Positions 11,195 through 23,400 of a stretch of 64,000 bases of DNA are shown here, one piece after another. The position numbers and the translations under genes are program-made. The stretch covers positions 16,587,403 through 16,651,402 of the forward strand of contig OZ035960.1 in assembly GCA_964034945.1 (NCBI GenBank), in the 5' to 3' direction. Each line of letters starts with the position of its first letter. Position 1 is the first letter of the stretch. The DNA is from Chrysopilus asiliformis (taxonomy: Eukaryota > Arthropoda > Insecta > Diptera > Rhagionidae). Below the pieces are notes generated by a model. The model had not been told where the DNA came from. It worked only from the letters and a program-made list of their open reading frames with translations, and ran no database searches.

Positions 11195-14103
11195 TTGTTT
11201 TTGAATTTTAAAAGAAATTAATTAAAAATGTTGAATACGGAGATGCTAAGGGCTTAACACTTGTACATTTTCCAAAGACTTCAAATATATCTCATGATTT
11301 TTTAATCTTCACTTCTTTCTTGGTGGTGGATGTCATCGAAGATTTACATAAATAAATTTGCATTTACAGCGGAAGCACTTGTATGCAAATTTTTTACTGG
11401 AAATGATCAACGAAGAAAAAAAAACATATTCAATGATATTCCAGTCAGTTTGTGTGAATAGCTTGTTTCAAGGTTAAAATGAAAAACGATTTAAGGGTTG
11501 GAGGAGAATCTAGCCATGGCCAAATAGATTTACTCATAGTCTTGAGGAAAAAAGAAAATCGCAGCTCGACAACCCATTACGAAAGAGGGAGGAAGTAATT
11601 CCATCCCTGCAGGATTATTAGATATTTGTGCTAGTCGGGGTTAATGGAAGTTACGACAATTTACCCCAAACCATAGCGACGAAACATCACCAAACGCAAA
11701 ATAATTCGACACCCCGTTTGGAAATGTGTACCATGAAGGGCACAAGTCTTCTATGTTCGTTCGTGCAAAGTTCAACCAGATCTAACCGTGGAAAAAATAC
11801 ATTTTCATTTTTTTTTTCTGTTAAACAATTTTTTTTTTGTCAGTTATTTTATTATGGTACCCATAGGGATGATTATGTCAATCTGCGCCCTGTGAGCTGG
11901 TACTGAAATCTGATTAAATGATACTTTGATTTTGAGGTCCTTTTAATAAAAATGTCGCACAAGAAAATATTTCACCATCACGATGATGTATCACGAAATT
12001 TGCCTCATTTTAAGGATTTTTTTTTATCCGTTAAGAATGTTATCAAGAAATTTGGTTCTAAGCTTTAATTTAATTTTATAAAGCTTTAAAAATAAAACAT
12101 GGCTTTGAAACCTGAAAGATAACGCGACACTTATGACCTGGAAAAGTTTTCATTCTTTACAAAAAAAAATCAAGGAGATTAACATAAAATTTTTTAAAGC
12201 GAATTTAAAACAAAATTCATTCATTAAAGTGAATTTGTGCGCAAATCTGCAATTTATATTAATTCTTTGAATTGAAATACACATCTAGGTAATAATTACA
12301 GTTTTAATACGTTTTTGAGAACATTTTCAATTTCATTCAAAACTTTCGTATTATACTGTCTGTCTGTTATTGTAATAAATCTCCATTTATGGGGAAAACT
12401 TTCTCGAAATGTACAATTACACCAGAATTAATTTTGATATAATTGATTTTGTCAGTCTCATTTGCTGTGTGTTGCCTTCTGACCCAAGCCCCTTCCTCCC
12501 CCATCCCTCTTCTCCATCCCAAAAACTTCTCATTAAATTCCAAAATGTCAACTGTGCAACAGGAAGTTATGATTTCTTTTATAAATTCAAGAGAGACAGG
12601 AACAGGAAAAGTCTAAATAACAATCTGAGAAAATGTTTTTGTCTTTCTTTAGCAAAGTCATACTCATAAGGGTAACCTTTAGCAAGTTTGTTTGAAACTT
12701 TACTCGCCCCAAGGATAATAAAAATGGGAAATATATATTTATTTTATTTTTCTTTTGAAATACTGGAAATTCAGTGATTGTGTGTATGACAAACATTAAC
12801 GTAAGCCACAAATTGTATACATTCGACATTTTATTTCGTCTGACTGTATAGATAGTAAACATGAAAGCAAAATATAATTTCAATTAATTTATTTGCCAAA
12901 CTGATAAGGGAAAATCATTTACAGAAAAAAAAGGAAAAAAGAAACTTTATATTAAAAGCTTTCGCTTCGGATCTCTTTCCCTTGCCCTAAAATATCACAT
13001 GACGAACAATTGTTTGGTTGCCTCTAGATCAAGTTTTAGAAACATTTCCAAGTATACTTTTTGCCACAAAAGGCAAAACGGCACAATTTACTCAACGTCT
13101 GAAGAAAGTGAAATTTAAGGGGGGCGCCAATAAGCTCATAACTGTTGTTGGGACATTTAGTAATTTCGTCAACAAGTAATCTTTTGTTAAATAATATACA
13201 CTTGTATAACAATACAGCATGCATATACTTATGAAATATGTCCTGGATTCGTTTACATGTAAATGTTGAGACGTATATTTTCCTTTTTATTATAATGAAA
13301 AGTGCGTTGAACATCATTAAGGATTGAAGGAAAGGTTCATTGAAATGAAAAGTTTGAAAGGATTAAAAAAAATTTTAATCTCTGTGCTTTTAGGCCAGCG
13401 AATATTAATTATTGTTTATGCCTCATGTTTACACAGGACGAGCTCCAATGTTTTCCTTTTTTCTTTTCCCTTTCACATTTTTTGTTTCTTTGTTTCATAT
13501 TTTGGAATTTGTTGATTAAATGAAATGAATATAAAATGGATGGCATAATGAAACTTTTCGGGGTTGAAATGTTACCATTTTTTTAATGAACAATCACCAA
13601 AAAAAATACTTTAAGGCTTTGTCGTATTAAAGATTTTTATCGGTCCCCAAAGGGTGTCCTATTCACCGAAAATTTCATGGCTGACATATTTTTGTTGAAA
13701 AAAAAACTCAGATTTAACTTAAGTTAAAAAAAAACTGCCAAGGGTTAAACATGATTTTCAATAAAAAAAAAGGTAAAAAAAGTAAGATTGATGGTCTAAA
13801 AAGTTGCTGCAACAGATAAGACGAGAATTTCAGGGTTTTTTACTATTTTCTAAAGAATTTCATGAAATATGCATTGAAACAATCGATCAAACATTTCACT
13901 AAAATTACTATGCGATGACATATTTATGATTTTTAAGTTTTGTAGAAAATTAACACTAAAAGGTTAGAATTTTTTTGCCTACTATGCAAAACTTTTCGGT
14001 AAAATATATAGAGATGGTCTTTTGAAAAAGTTTTTTTTAATACTTGCTCGCTTGTGTCTACTAATAATAATACTACTAATAATAATAGCTTATCAATCTA
14101 CTG
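11195..14103. other. Unassigned AT-rich stretch
   Basis: Several frames of 60-98 codons occur on both strands, but none shows a domain, codon bias or fitting splice sites. The segment near 12470-12530 is C-rich without clear coding. No terminal repeats were recognised. Confidence 0.45.
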
Positions 14104-15073
14104 TAGGGTCAAGGGGGGTAATTGTAAACGATTTTCACTTTTTTGATATCTTTTCAACTTTGTAACGGTTTTTTTTTTTAAATTAAATCACTAACAGCGG
14201 AGTATTGATATATTATGTTAAATTTTGTTGTCTATTTATTGCCCATTCCATGTGATTTCAAAATGATAGGTCCTTAATTTTTTACAAAATTGGATGTTTA
14301 CTTTTACCCCTATATTTTTTTTCAAATTTTTGAAAAATGGGGTAAAGGTACACACCTTTTTTTATCCTTTTTTTATATACGTATCTGCGCAAAATTTCAA
14401 GTCTCTAGCTCAATCCGTGCGCCCGCAATCCGCGCCACAGACAGACAGACGGACAGACAGACGGACAGACAGACGGACAGACGGACAGACAGACGGACGG
14501 ACATGCAGAAGTTAATTTTTTTTGTCATTCTAAACACACTGGTGTAATTCATTTTTGTGTGTGATGACAGGATCTTGGCGTTACAAACAGTAAGGCAAAG
14601 TTAATATACCCTTTGGTTTCACCATACGGGTATAAAAAGGGTGATTACATTTGCCAGAAATTGTTTACATTAACCCCATTATAGTGTTTACATTTGGACA
14701 TGAGGTTACAAATTAGGGGGTAAATGTAAACAGACAATAATGTTTTACAGTTTGTTTATAGCCAACAATGAACATATATAACCTATCTCAAGCAACTATA
14801 TTGTTCGTATATTAAGCTAAAACATACATCCTTCTTTTACAAATCACTTCAAAATATAATTCTTTTCCGTCTTAGGAAAACTGAAATCACGCACTTTTTT
14901 GACAGCTCCTACAGAACGAACCCTCTCTTAGATATATTGTGGCACGTGTCCGCAGTGAGATAAAAGATCAATTTTTAATATATTGTCTAGATAAGCTAAG
15001 AAGGAATAGCAGTTTGGGGACAACCAATAGTGTTTACAATTACCCCTGTTTACATTCACCCACTTTGACCCTA
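14104..15073. mobile_element. pogo/Tigger-like non-autonomous element
   Basis: TA then GGGTCAAGGGGGGTAATTG at the left; the right end reads CACCCACTTTGACCC then TA. The TA target duplication and GGGT-type ends fit the Tc1/mariner-pogo group. The word GGGTAATTGTAAAC and its complement recur near both ends (for example 14685-14735 and 15030-15060). It is interrupted by a dispersed repeat at 14383-14638. Confidence 0.75.
14383..14638 (+). repeat. Dispersed repeat with GACAGACAGACG array, copy 1
   Basis: It shares the segment from ATCTGCGCAAAATTTCAAG to CCATACGGGTATAAAAA with 40537-40782 almost base for base. Inside is a GACAGACAGACG microsatellite (14438-14503), whose translation as Asp-Arg-Gln-Thr repeats is an artefact. 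Confidence 0.8.
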
Positions 15074-15427
15074 TAATTTTTTATTATAACAGAAAAAAAT
15101 TTGATTTTCGTGGGGCGAAAATTTGTTTTCCATTGCTGTATTTGCTAAAGAATTTCAGTTTCCTATAATTCATGAAAATTCATGAAATATAATTCATAAA
15201 ATGCGACTGTTCATGAAATGCGTCACAGTAAGTTAATGCTTTTAGACGCCCCTCTGATGTTTCTATTACGAAGTGTGACGAATTTCATGGAAACTCCCTT
15301 AGAAGATAAACAGTTGCACAATAATAAGTTTTGTACTTCTCGAGTAAATTTGTTGTGGTCTCCAAAAATATAAAATTTCTTTTCAAATTCGAAAATTTAG
15401 CTATCCTTTTTTAAGCAACCTATTTGC

Positions 15428-15587
15428 TTAACACATTGACTGCCATGGCTATAATTTTTGATAGCTGGGTCTACAATCTACATGCATACATGCATACACT
15501 CATACATACGTACATTCTACATACGTCTACATGTATTGGCATCTCCCTTACATTTTTGCAAAATTGGTCTGGCAGGCAACGTGTTAA
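15428..15587. mobile_element. piggyBac-like MITE (TTAA), ACTGCCA family
   Basis: TTAACACATTGACTGCCA at 15428 faces TGGCAGGCAACGTGTTAA at 15587. The interior contains CATACATGCATACA-type repeats shared with the copy at 41155-41344. Confidence 0.8.
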
Positions 15588-15794
15588 AAACGTGTTTGGG
15601 CGCTCGATGGCTACGCATTATCTTTTTAATTATGGGACTGCAATCATCTCTATTAGAGGCCCCTATAGTATTCAACATATTTTTGTTACAAAAAAAGGGT
15701 TTAACAGATTAATTAATTTAAAAAAAACAATTTTCCCCGTGCGAAATTAGTTTTGCTACCTCACGCTTGACGATCCAATTCCCACTCGCTGAGA

Positions 15795-16035
15795 AAAAAT
15801 AGTAAATTTAACTATTTTATAATGCGGAATAAGGATTTTAACTAAAATAGTTAATTTCAATTACCAAATAGTTAATTTATATTACAAAAATAGTCAACAT
15901 CGACTATTTTAATAATAAATTTAACGACTTAGCTGTAAAATTCACTATTTTGTAGTTAAATTGGCTATTTTTGTAATTGAAATCAGCTATTTTGCAACTC
16001 TTTTAGTTACAGTAACGATTCCCCATTATAAAACA
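15795..16035. repeat. Foldback element with many AAAATAGT/ACTATTTT words
   Basis: TTTTATAATGCGGAAT at the left faces ATTCCCCATTATAAAA at the right. Between them AAATAGTTAA and its complement occur about a dozen times at short spacing. Non-coding. Confidence 0.65.
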
Positions 16036-17192
16036 AGTTAAAGTTACGAAAAAAATGGCCATTTCCATGTAAAAACCTACAAATAAATTGCGTTAGCCCA
16101 TTTAAAAACTCAAATTTTGATTTCATAAATTATTACGAGCATAAATTCGAGCATAAACACACGAGCATAAATTCATTTGAAATTTCCATATCCGATTCCC
16201 GTGATGAAACCCTTTCAATGGAAATCAGTCCAAATGGATTTGGTGAAATTTTCTTTTCTTCATACTGTTACGCGTTTTCGATCTGAATGTTATTTACATA
16301 ACTTTCAAAGAGTTTCATCAGAACATCAATCAGTTCGTTTCATCATATTTTGTTGGTGTACACTTAAACCGAAATATTTATGCAAAAATATTTATATATG
16401 ATTCTAATGTCTTCAAGTCCCTGGGGGATGTCAGTTGGGAAAAATATTTTCGCCCACAAATAAAAACAAATTTCTTTTTAAAGTAACTTCCTGCCAGAAA
16501 ATATATGTTTTTGCAATACTTTTCCATGTAACAAACAAAATACACATTTCTGCCTATCATGGTACATCATTTAAAGTGAAATCTGGAAAATCTCGTCTTA
16601 TTTGGCGGCGTATGGCACTTCAACTCAGTTAATCGTAATGAAAATTTAATGGAAGATAGCAATAGAAATAATTCGACGCGACGTTTATCTCTTTAATATG
16701 TGGAAATATATTTTTTTAAAAATATCGAAAAATTGAGGGTTTTTTTAAAATAAACAGCATCGCATGATGATTTTTTTTTTGAATTTTTAAGGCTTAAATG
16801 ACAAACATTTTATATAAACTTTAACTTTTCATACATTTTTTCTTATCCTTCTTGTTGTATTAAAATATTACATTTTTACACATAGAATGACCTTAGAATT
16901 AGCTTTATACGAGTATTCCTTGGGTGGTAACATATTTAAATTAAATTTTGTATTTTTTTTTTTTGTATATTTTCCATTTGTTTATTTGACAACGACACAA
17001 ATATTTTACCATAATTTCACAATTAAAACAGATGGAAAGGTTATTATGTAGTTTTATTATGATGATGAGAAACATCTTAAAGCGATGTACTTACAGCGAT
17101 TTCAATGAAGTAAGACACTGGAATTTCAGTTACTATATTGGACTTTATTCACAAAATTGTCAGCTTCCATTGTAGGGACGAAACCTGTTATA
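16036..17192. other. Region downstream of the receptor stop; 3' untranslated sequence likely begins here
   Basis: The receptor transcript would run leftward from 17197. AATAAA lies at 17198-17193, and further AT-rich possible poly-A sites follow. Open frames at 16177-16632 show no domain and overlap on both strands, so they are treated as chance. Confidence 0.4.
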
Positions 17193-17196
17193 TTTA

Positions 17197-17446
17197 TTAG
17201 ACAATAATTGGCGTACGAACATCCAATGTTTTACTTGTAGTAACGGTTTGTGATATTGATGAAATATTATGAATTTCAACAGCCGATAGGGATGATGTTG
17301 TTGAATCTTCGGTTATATTTGTTATCGTTGACATCGTATATTGCATTCCTAAATTTGATGCTATTGAGCAATCCAATCCACTTCGTTGACCATGTCAGAC
17401 TCGTTCGTTTCCATTGGTTTGTTGCGTTGGTATGTTTGCCGGGTAA
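17197..17446 (-). CDS. CG31760: Receptor last exon with in-frame TGA and 65-codon extension
   Basis: With acceptor TATAATTAG the frame gives [17 protein letters not shown], then TGA at 17397-17395 followed by CAT. It then stays open for 65 codons ([20 protein letters not shown] and on to DVRTPIIV), ending in TAA-TAA at 17199-17194. The extension is rich in Ser, Thr and Ile, like the tail before it. An AATAAA at 17198-17193 overlaps the stops. Two readings are possible: termination at TGA with optional readthrough, or use of an inner acceptor (CGAAG/T, exon from 17380) that skips 66 bases including the TGA and keeps frame. The inner acceptor lacks a good pyrimidine tract. A base error is a third option. 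Confidence 0.7.
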
Positions 17447-20400
17447 CTAATTATAAAGAAAATATAAATCAACTTTTTTTTTGCAAGTAAAATACGATTA
17501 AAATAAAATACCCGAAAATGAAAACATTTGTTAAATTATTTCTTTGACGATTGAAAAGAAGGGTTTAGCGATATTTTTTTATAGACTAAAAATGGGAAGA
17601 ATTTTTTTTTTCCCTTGGAACACCATTCTTTGGGCTCCGAATTGTCCCGGGGAAAAAGGTTTTTAATTTTTTTTTGTCAATACATTGGAACTCCGATTCG
17701 TGAACTTAATCCGTCCCCAAAAGAGCGTTCACAAACCGAAACAATTTTTCCCATATAGCTTGAATACCCGTTGTTGCCGGGTTAAGTTTTTTCAAATTAT
17801 TATTTTTTTTAATGGTCTATGTTGGAGGTAAACTTCAGACCAATTGGCTCGGTAGTTTCCCCGCGAAAGGGGTAACATAGAGAAAGAGCTAAGTTTCGAG
17901 ATTACTTTACTCCCCCCACCTCTCGGGCTACTTTTTAATGCGTCTATGTTGGGGCTGGACCCCCGACGAACATCTATGCCAAATTTCAGGCTAATCGGTT
18001 CAGTAGTTTCCCCGCGAAAGAGTAACATAGCGCAAAAACTAAGTTTCGAAATCACTTTACCCCCTCCCCTTACTCTCCTCACCCCTCGCGCTACTGTTCC
18101 GTATGCCTATGTTGGAACCAGAACTACCACAGACACTCATGTCAAATTTCAAGTCAATCGGTGCAGCCGTTTTTGCGTGAAAGAGGAACAGACAGACAGA
18201 CAGACACCAACTCATTTTTATATATTAGTATGATCGGAATTTCCGATTCCAAGGGATGGGGGGGGGGAGGTGTACACCACCGTAAAAAAATTAGTTGACT
18301 GGTTAAAATCCCTATAAAAACCAGTTAACTGGTTTTCGGGATATCATAGAAAGATAAATAATAGGACAAATTTCTACAAAAAAAAATAGGAAAATACGAG
18401 ATAGTGAAATTTTTTGACAATGACTTCCAAGCAAAAAGGGAATCCATGCCAAAAAAAAAAGGAAATTTCCCCAAAATTTTAGCAATAATTCCCTATTTTT
18501 AGACAATCATTGCAGGAGTTTCCGATGGCTCGCTATCTGTTCAGGCCTTGTTTGAAGTATCGCCCAATATGGCCTGAATAGGACGTCAATTCTTAGAAAC
18601 GCACAAACTGAAACTACAAACTGATACCTTGGCGTCTTATAGGGCGTAATTTCCTATAGTAGTGTTTTTTAAATAGTGTTTTTTAGGGCAATAGTATTTT
18701 TTTTAATAAAGAGGAGTTTTTAACTTTTTCCATAACGATCTTGAAACACCACTCAACACTGACTGAAATTCAGTGGAGCTCTTTCTCAATTTTTATTGCC
18801 TACTGGTGCGCAAAAAGCGAGATTTTGTGCACACACCAAAATATTATTCACGAACCGAAGCATTTTTTGGGCTCAGAAGTAGTGTTTGAACCGAATTTTT
18901 GTAAATTTCTTGGAAATTTGTCTCGTTTACTGGTCAATGTGAATGCGAAACCGCGCACTGTGAGCCCTATTTTGAAAGAAATTTTGGGGTTGAGAACACC
19001 TTTTTAAAGGAAAATTATTAAAAAAAACCGCGCAGCTGCGAAATTTTTACTGCGCAGTTCGAAATTTTGGTATTAAAAACTTAACCGCGCAGTTGCGAAA
19101 CCGCGCAGTTGCGAAACCGCGCAGTTAAAAACCGCGCAGTTGGAGGGATTACTGTATATTCGAATAAATACTAGTGGTTGGCCCACAATGAAAGTCCTTT
19201 AGTTTCTAACACATACTCTTCCTAGCGAGTCAAATTTGCAAGAAATTATTGTAAATATTAACAACGATTTTATGTTCTATAATTTTGAAAACGTCATTCT
19301 AGATTATAATATTATTAACGCAATGGACTTAAAATAATCCTCATGAAATCCATTTGTCTATTTAAATTATTTCTACCAAATATTTCTACCATGCGATATA
19401 TTTGCGATAAACATTTTCAATAATCATCTAAGCATCGATCTTATATTTGCACATAAATATTTTACAATATTGTTAGCTATTGAACTAAATATTTATATGT
19501 TGGTAAACTTACCCAATGGAATTAGTTCCTAAACTGTTAGACCCACTATGTCCATCATCACTGATGCAACTATTTGGCTGTGATGGTTTATTAGTTGTTT
19601 GGGTCTGTGCACTAATCTGCTTACTAAATGGATTTGGAAATGATGATGAAACTATCGTAAAATAGCCACCTGGCCGTGGTTTTAAATGACGATTATTCAT
19701 TTCCATGTGAACTATTTTCATAAATTCAATTTGAGCAGCGAGTTTCTGTATTTCTTCCTTAAAATAATTTTATTATTAGCATTAGAATTGTATATAAAAA
19801 CTATTATTATTATTATTTTGTTAAATTCAAATTTCGGAATGTTTTCTGGAACAATGTGGAAAATCATAACTTGTCTTAAATTTTGCAATTTATTTGATAA
19901 GAATTGATGGTGTAAACTTTCAATAACCTGCCCACATCCGTTAAATCGGCATTCCGCAACTCTTGGTTTGAAATCAAATACCCGAAAAGTTTTTTTCATA
20001 CTCGACAATTACGAAACTTATCGACGACAAACGTCCCTTTCAACGTTAAGTTTCTAAATTTTTTTAGCGAGACTTTTCCCCTTCAAGTTACCACCTTTCA
20101 GGGATTGACATCTTTTAGATAAAACCGATAAACCTAGTTGACAAAATTCTTTTTTAAAATCGCATACTTTAAAAAACCAATGGTTAGTCATGTATCGAAT
20201 GTACGAATATTTTTTGTAAAATTTCAGAAAGGGAAAGAAGAACCGATTTACTGAAAAAGGCATCTGACAGAGAGATTGACATATCCCATGTTAAAGTTCA
20301 TCGAAATACCTTTGTAAGATCCCCAAATTAAACACACATTTTCTATGTTGCGAGTGTAGACAAGACGTCGAATCAACAATTGTTCTATTTCAGTGTTATA

Positions 20401-23400
20401 CAAAATGTTATCGATCCAAGCAATTTAACCTATCGTTTCGAATCAAAATTTACATTGGTTAATGTGAGAATCTACGAGAATATAGTATTTTTCACACGAT
20501 TGTTGCTTTTAATCATTAAAGAACATATTAAAGGGTCTTTCAACAAGGACATAAAAATTTTGTATTTTAATAAAAACGCACCCTAAAACTTTTTTTATGA
20601 TCTGGCAATGCTAAAACGTCAGTCAAGGTTTACATTTTTATCATGGTGAAGTTCACGAACGAGCAACGTTTAGAAATGAAGTTCACGAACGAGCAACGTT
20701 TAGACGAACGAGCAACGGGTAGACGAACGAGCAACGTTTACAAAAGTTTGAAGAAAATCCTGAATTTCATCGAAAAATCATCTTCAACGATGAAGTTCAT
20801 TTTTGACTTAATGGCTTTGCCATAATAAGCAAAATATGCGTTATTGGACAGCAACAAACCCACATGTGCTTCAAAAGACTCCATTGCATCCACGAAAAGT
20901 GACCGTGTGGTGTGGATTTCATGCCGGAGGTGTGATTGGACCGTATTTTTTCGTCGATGAAAATGATCACCATGTCAATGGAGTTCGCTATCGTGCCATG
21001 TCGGAAGACTATTTTTGGCCATAATTGGATGGACTTGACATCAGTGATATGTGGTTCCAACAAGATGGTGCCACATGCCACACAGCTGGTCAAACAATTG
21101 ATCTATTGAAGGAGAAGTTCGGTAATCGTGTAATCTCGAGAAATGGTCCGGTCGAATGGCCACCTCGCTCATGCGATTTAACGCCGTTGGATTTCTTTTT
21201 ATGGGGTTATGTTAAGTCGTTGGTTTGTGCCAACAAGCCAACAACGTTAAGGCCCAACTACGATAGACATAGGAGCGCATATGTTAATGTCAAATTCCCA
21301 ACGAATGTTGACATACATAGCTGTCAACATAAAAGCTAATCTTCATTTTACCTCAAGTGGAAATTAATATGGCCACAATATTATTAAATTCACACTAAAA
21401 TTTTAGGTTATGTTCACTATTTACATATGCCAGTTCCATTTGTATCGAATGATTCATGCTTAACGAATGTTTAACGAAGGTTTGAAAGTGGCAATACTTT
21501 GACACATGTCTATTGTGGGTAATAACATTGACTTTCTTATTCTGGAAATGACATATGCAGCTACATATGCGCTCCTATGTCGATCGTAGTTGGGCCTTTA
21601 GAGGAGCTCAGGAACAATATCGAACGCAAAATTGCCAACGATCCGGCCGATATTTGTGGAAGAGTGGTGGAAAATTGGCTTCAAAGAATCAATCAGTGCA
21701 AACGTGATCGCGGTGGCCATATGAACGACATCGAATTTCATACTTAAATGTAACATGTCCACTACACCTGGAATAAATTTCAGCCCGATATATCAATTAT
21801 TCTGTGTTTTATTTAAATACAAAATTGTTATGCCCTTGTTGAAAGACCCGATATATCATTTACCCTACTTAACCGAATAGTTATGGGTTAATTAAACGCA
21901 ATTTTCGAAAGTTTCTGCTCAGTGGCGCAATTTTTATTATTTTAAGGGGGGGAAGTGGTAGCTGGGTGGACTTATTTAAAAATGCAGTTTGAAATAAGAA
22001 CTTTGACTTAATAAGAATAAAAATATTCTTGTTTATATTTTTTCGATTCAATTAATTAGAAATTCTCACCTTTAGCTCTTCATTTTCTTGGTAAAGATCA
22101 GGTGATTCCTCTGGTACTAAACCAACACCATTTAGGGAAAAAGATGCTGTTATGCCACGAACACGTGCCTTATTATCCCATTGATCTCCTTGCCCACGTA
22201 AAACACGAAGCACCTTCGGTCCGAACACTAGCGCTATTGTTGTTGACGTTGACAGCTGTGTCCTTATGAATCCCAGGAGATATTTTATGTCAGGACCAGC
22301 TTGTGGAAAAATAAATAAGCTAGAAAGGCAAACGAAAAAAATATTGTATTAGATAAAATAACAATACGTTATGAAAACGGAAACGAATCTACACAAATAC
22401 GGAAAGAATGGACAGGAAGGGCAAGAAAAATAAAAACAAATTCGGAGAAACAAAATGAAACACTTTTAGATTATATAAAGTATTTTTTTTTCAATATTCA
22501 TGATGTTCCAACATGTACCAGTATCAATAACAATTTGTTTTCTTTTTTTGTCCCTAAAAAATGGTTGTACGGCAGACAGACATTTGCATCATTCATTACT
22601 TTGGTTCAATTGATTTTTAATCATTTTTATTGCTCCATTATTCAAGTCAATGAATATGAAATTTAATCAATAAATTCATAACAGTTATTAAAAGTGTATT
22701 AAACGCAAAATCAGGTATTGAAGTGTATTTAGGCGGCGGATTTTTAAGACTTCTAGAAGAATGCCATAGTAACAAATAAGAATATAGTATACTAGCAGAC
22801 CCGTCGTTTGCAGCTAAAAGTTTTTTGTATAAATTTTAGAATGCCAAAAAACCATGAATAACTTAAAAAGTTTTGGGAAAAACGTTGTTACAGGACCTTC
22901 CGTTTTGAATTTTGAAAATCTAACACCAGATTCGTGATCAGCGACCCCGAAAACCCCCTAATGCCATTTTTTCCCGGAAAAATGAGAAAAAGGATATTTG
23001 CGTTATCCTTACAAGACCTTCCGTTTTGAATTTTGAAAATCTAACACCGGATTCGAAATCAGCGACCCCGAAAACCCCCGAGTGAAACTTTTCAGCCTTC
23101 TATTGAGCAGGATTCATGGCGAAAATCACGGTTTAAAAACACCTAACCCCCCTTTACCCCCCGTTCACCCCCTTAGGGGTAAAATTTCGGAAAATCCCGC
23201 CTTAGTGAGCGCCTATGCGTTGGTTGGGACCGACTGTGAAAGTTTCAAGTCTCTAGCTTCGGGGGTTTGGGCTGGGCGTTGATGAGTCAGTCAGGTTAAA
23301 CGATTTTATATATAGAGAATAAGAATTCATGCAACTTTACGACACACACAGATCTGGTTTTACTTGGGTAGAAAAGTTTTATAAATATCTGATAGATAAT

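Larger units (their letters stand above)
17683..19150. mobile_element. Tigger-like remnant, split by another repeat
   Basis: The left end has ATTGGAACTCCGATTCGTGA, then AACTTAATCCGTCCCC and TTCACAAACCGAAAC, typical of Tigger/pogo terminal sequence. A dispersed repeat (17758-18233) interrupts it. Later text has CACGAACCGAAGC and ends in the GCGCAGTTG array and GGAGGGATTACTGTA near 19145. Internal boundaries are uncertain and no transposase is left. Confidence 0.45.

Noticed and set aside
14290..14547. Open frames with Asp-Arg-Gln-Thr repeats
   Set aside because: They are translations of the GACAGACAGACG microsatellite inside a dispersed repeat, open in two frames at once.
17250..17450. Plus-strand 66-codon hydrophobic frame
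   Set aside because: Antisense shadow of the receptor's last exon.
17946..18233. 95-codon frame with MLGLDPRR start repeated in several places
   Set aside because: It recurs because R1 copies resemble each other; frames are broken differently in each copy and no domain is visible.
19027..19145. CRISPR-like direct repeats
   Set aside because: Units are contiguous without spacers and the locus is eukaryotic; this is a minisatellite in a transposon end.
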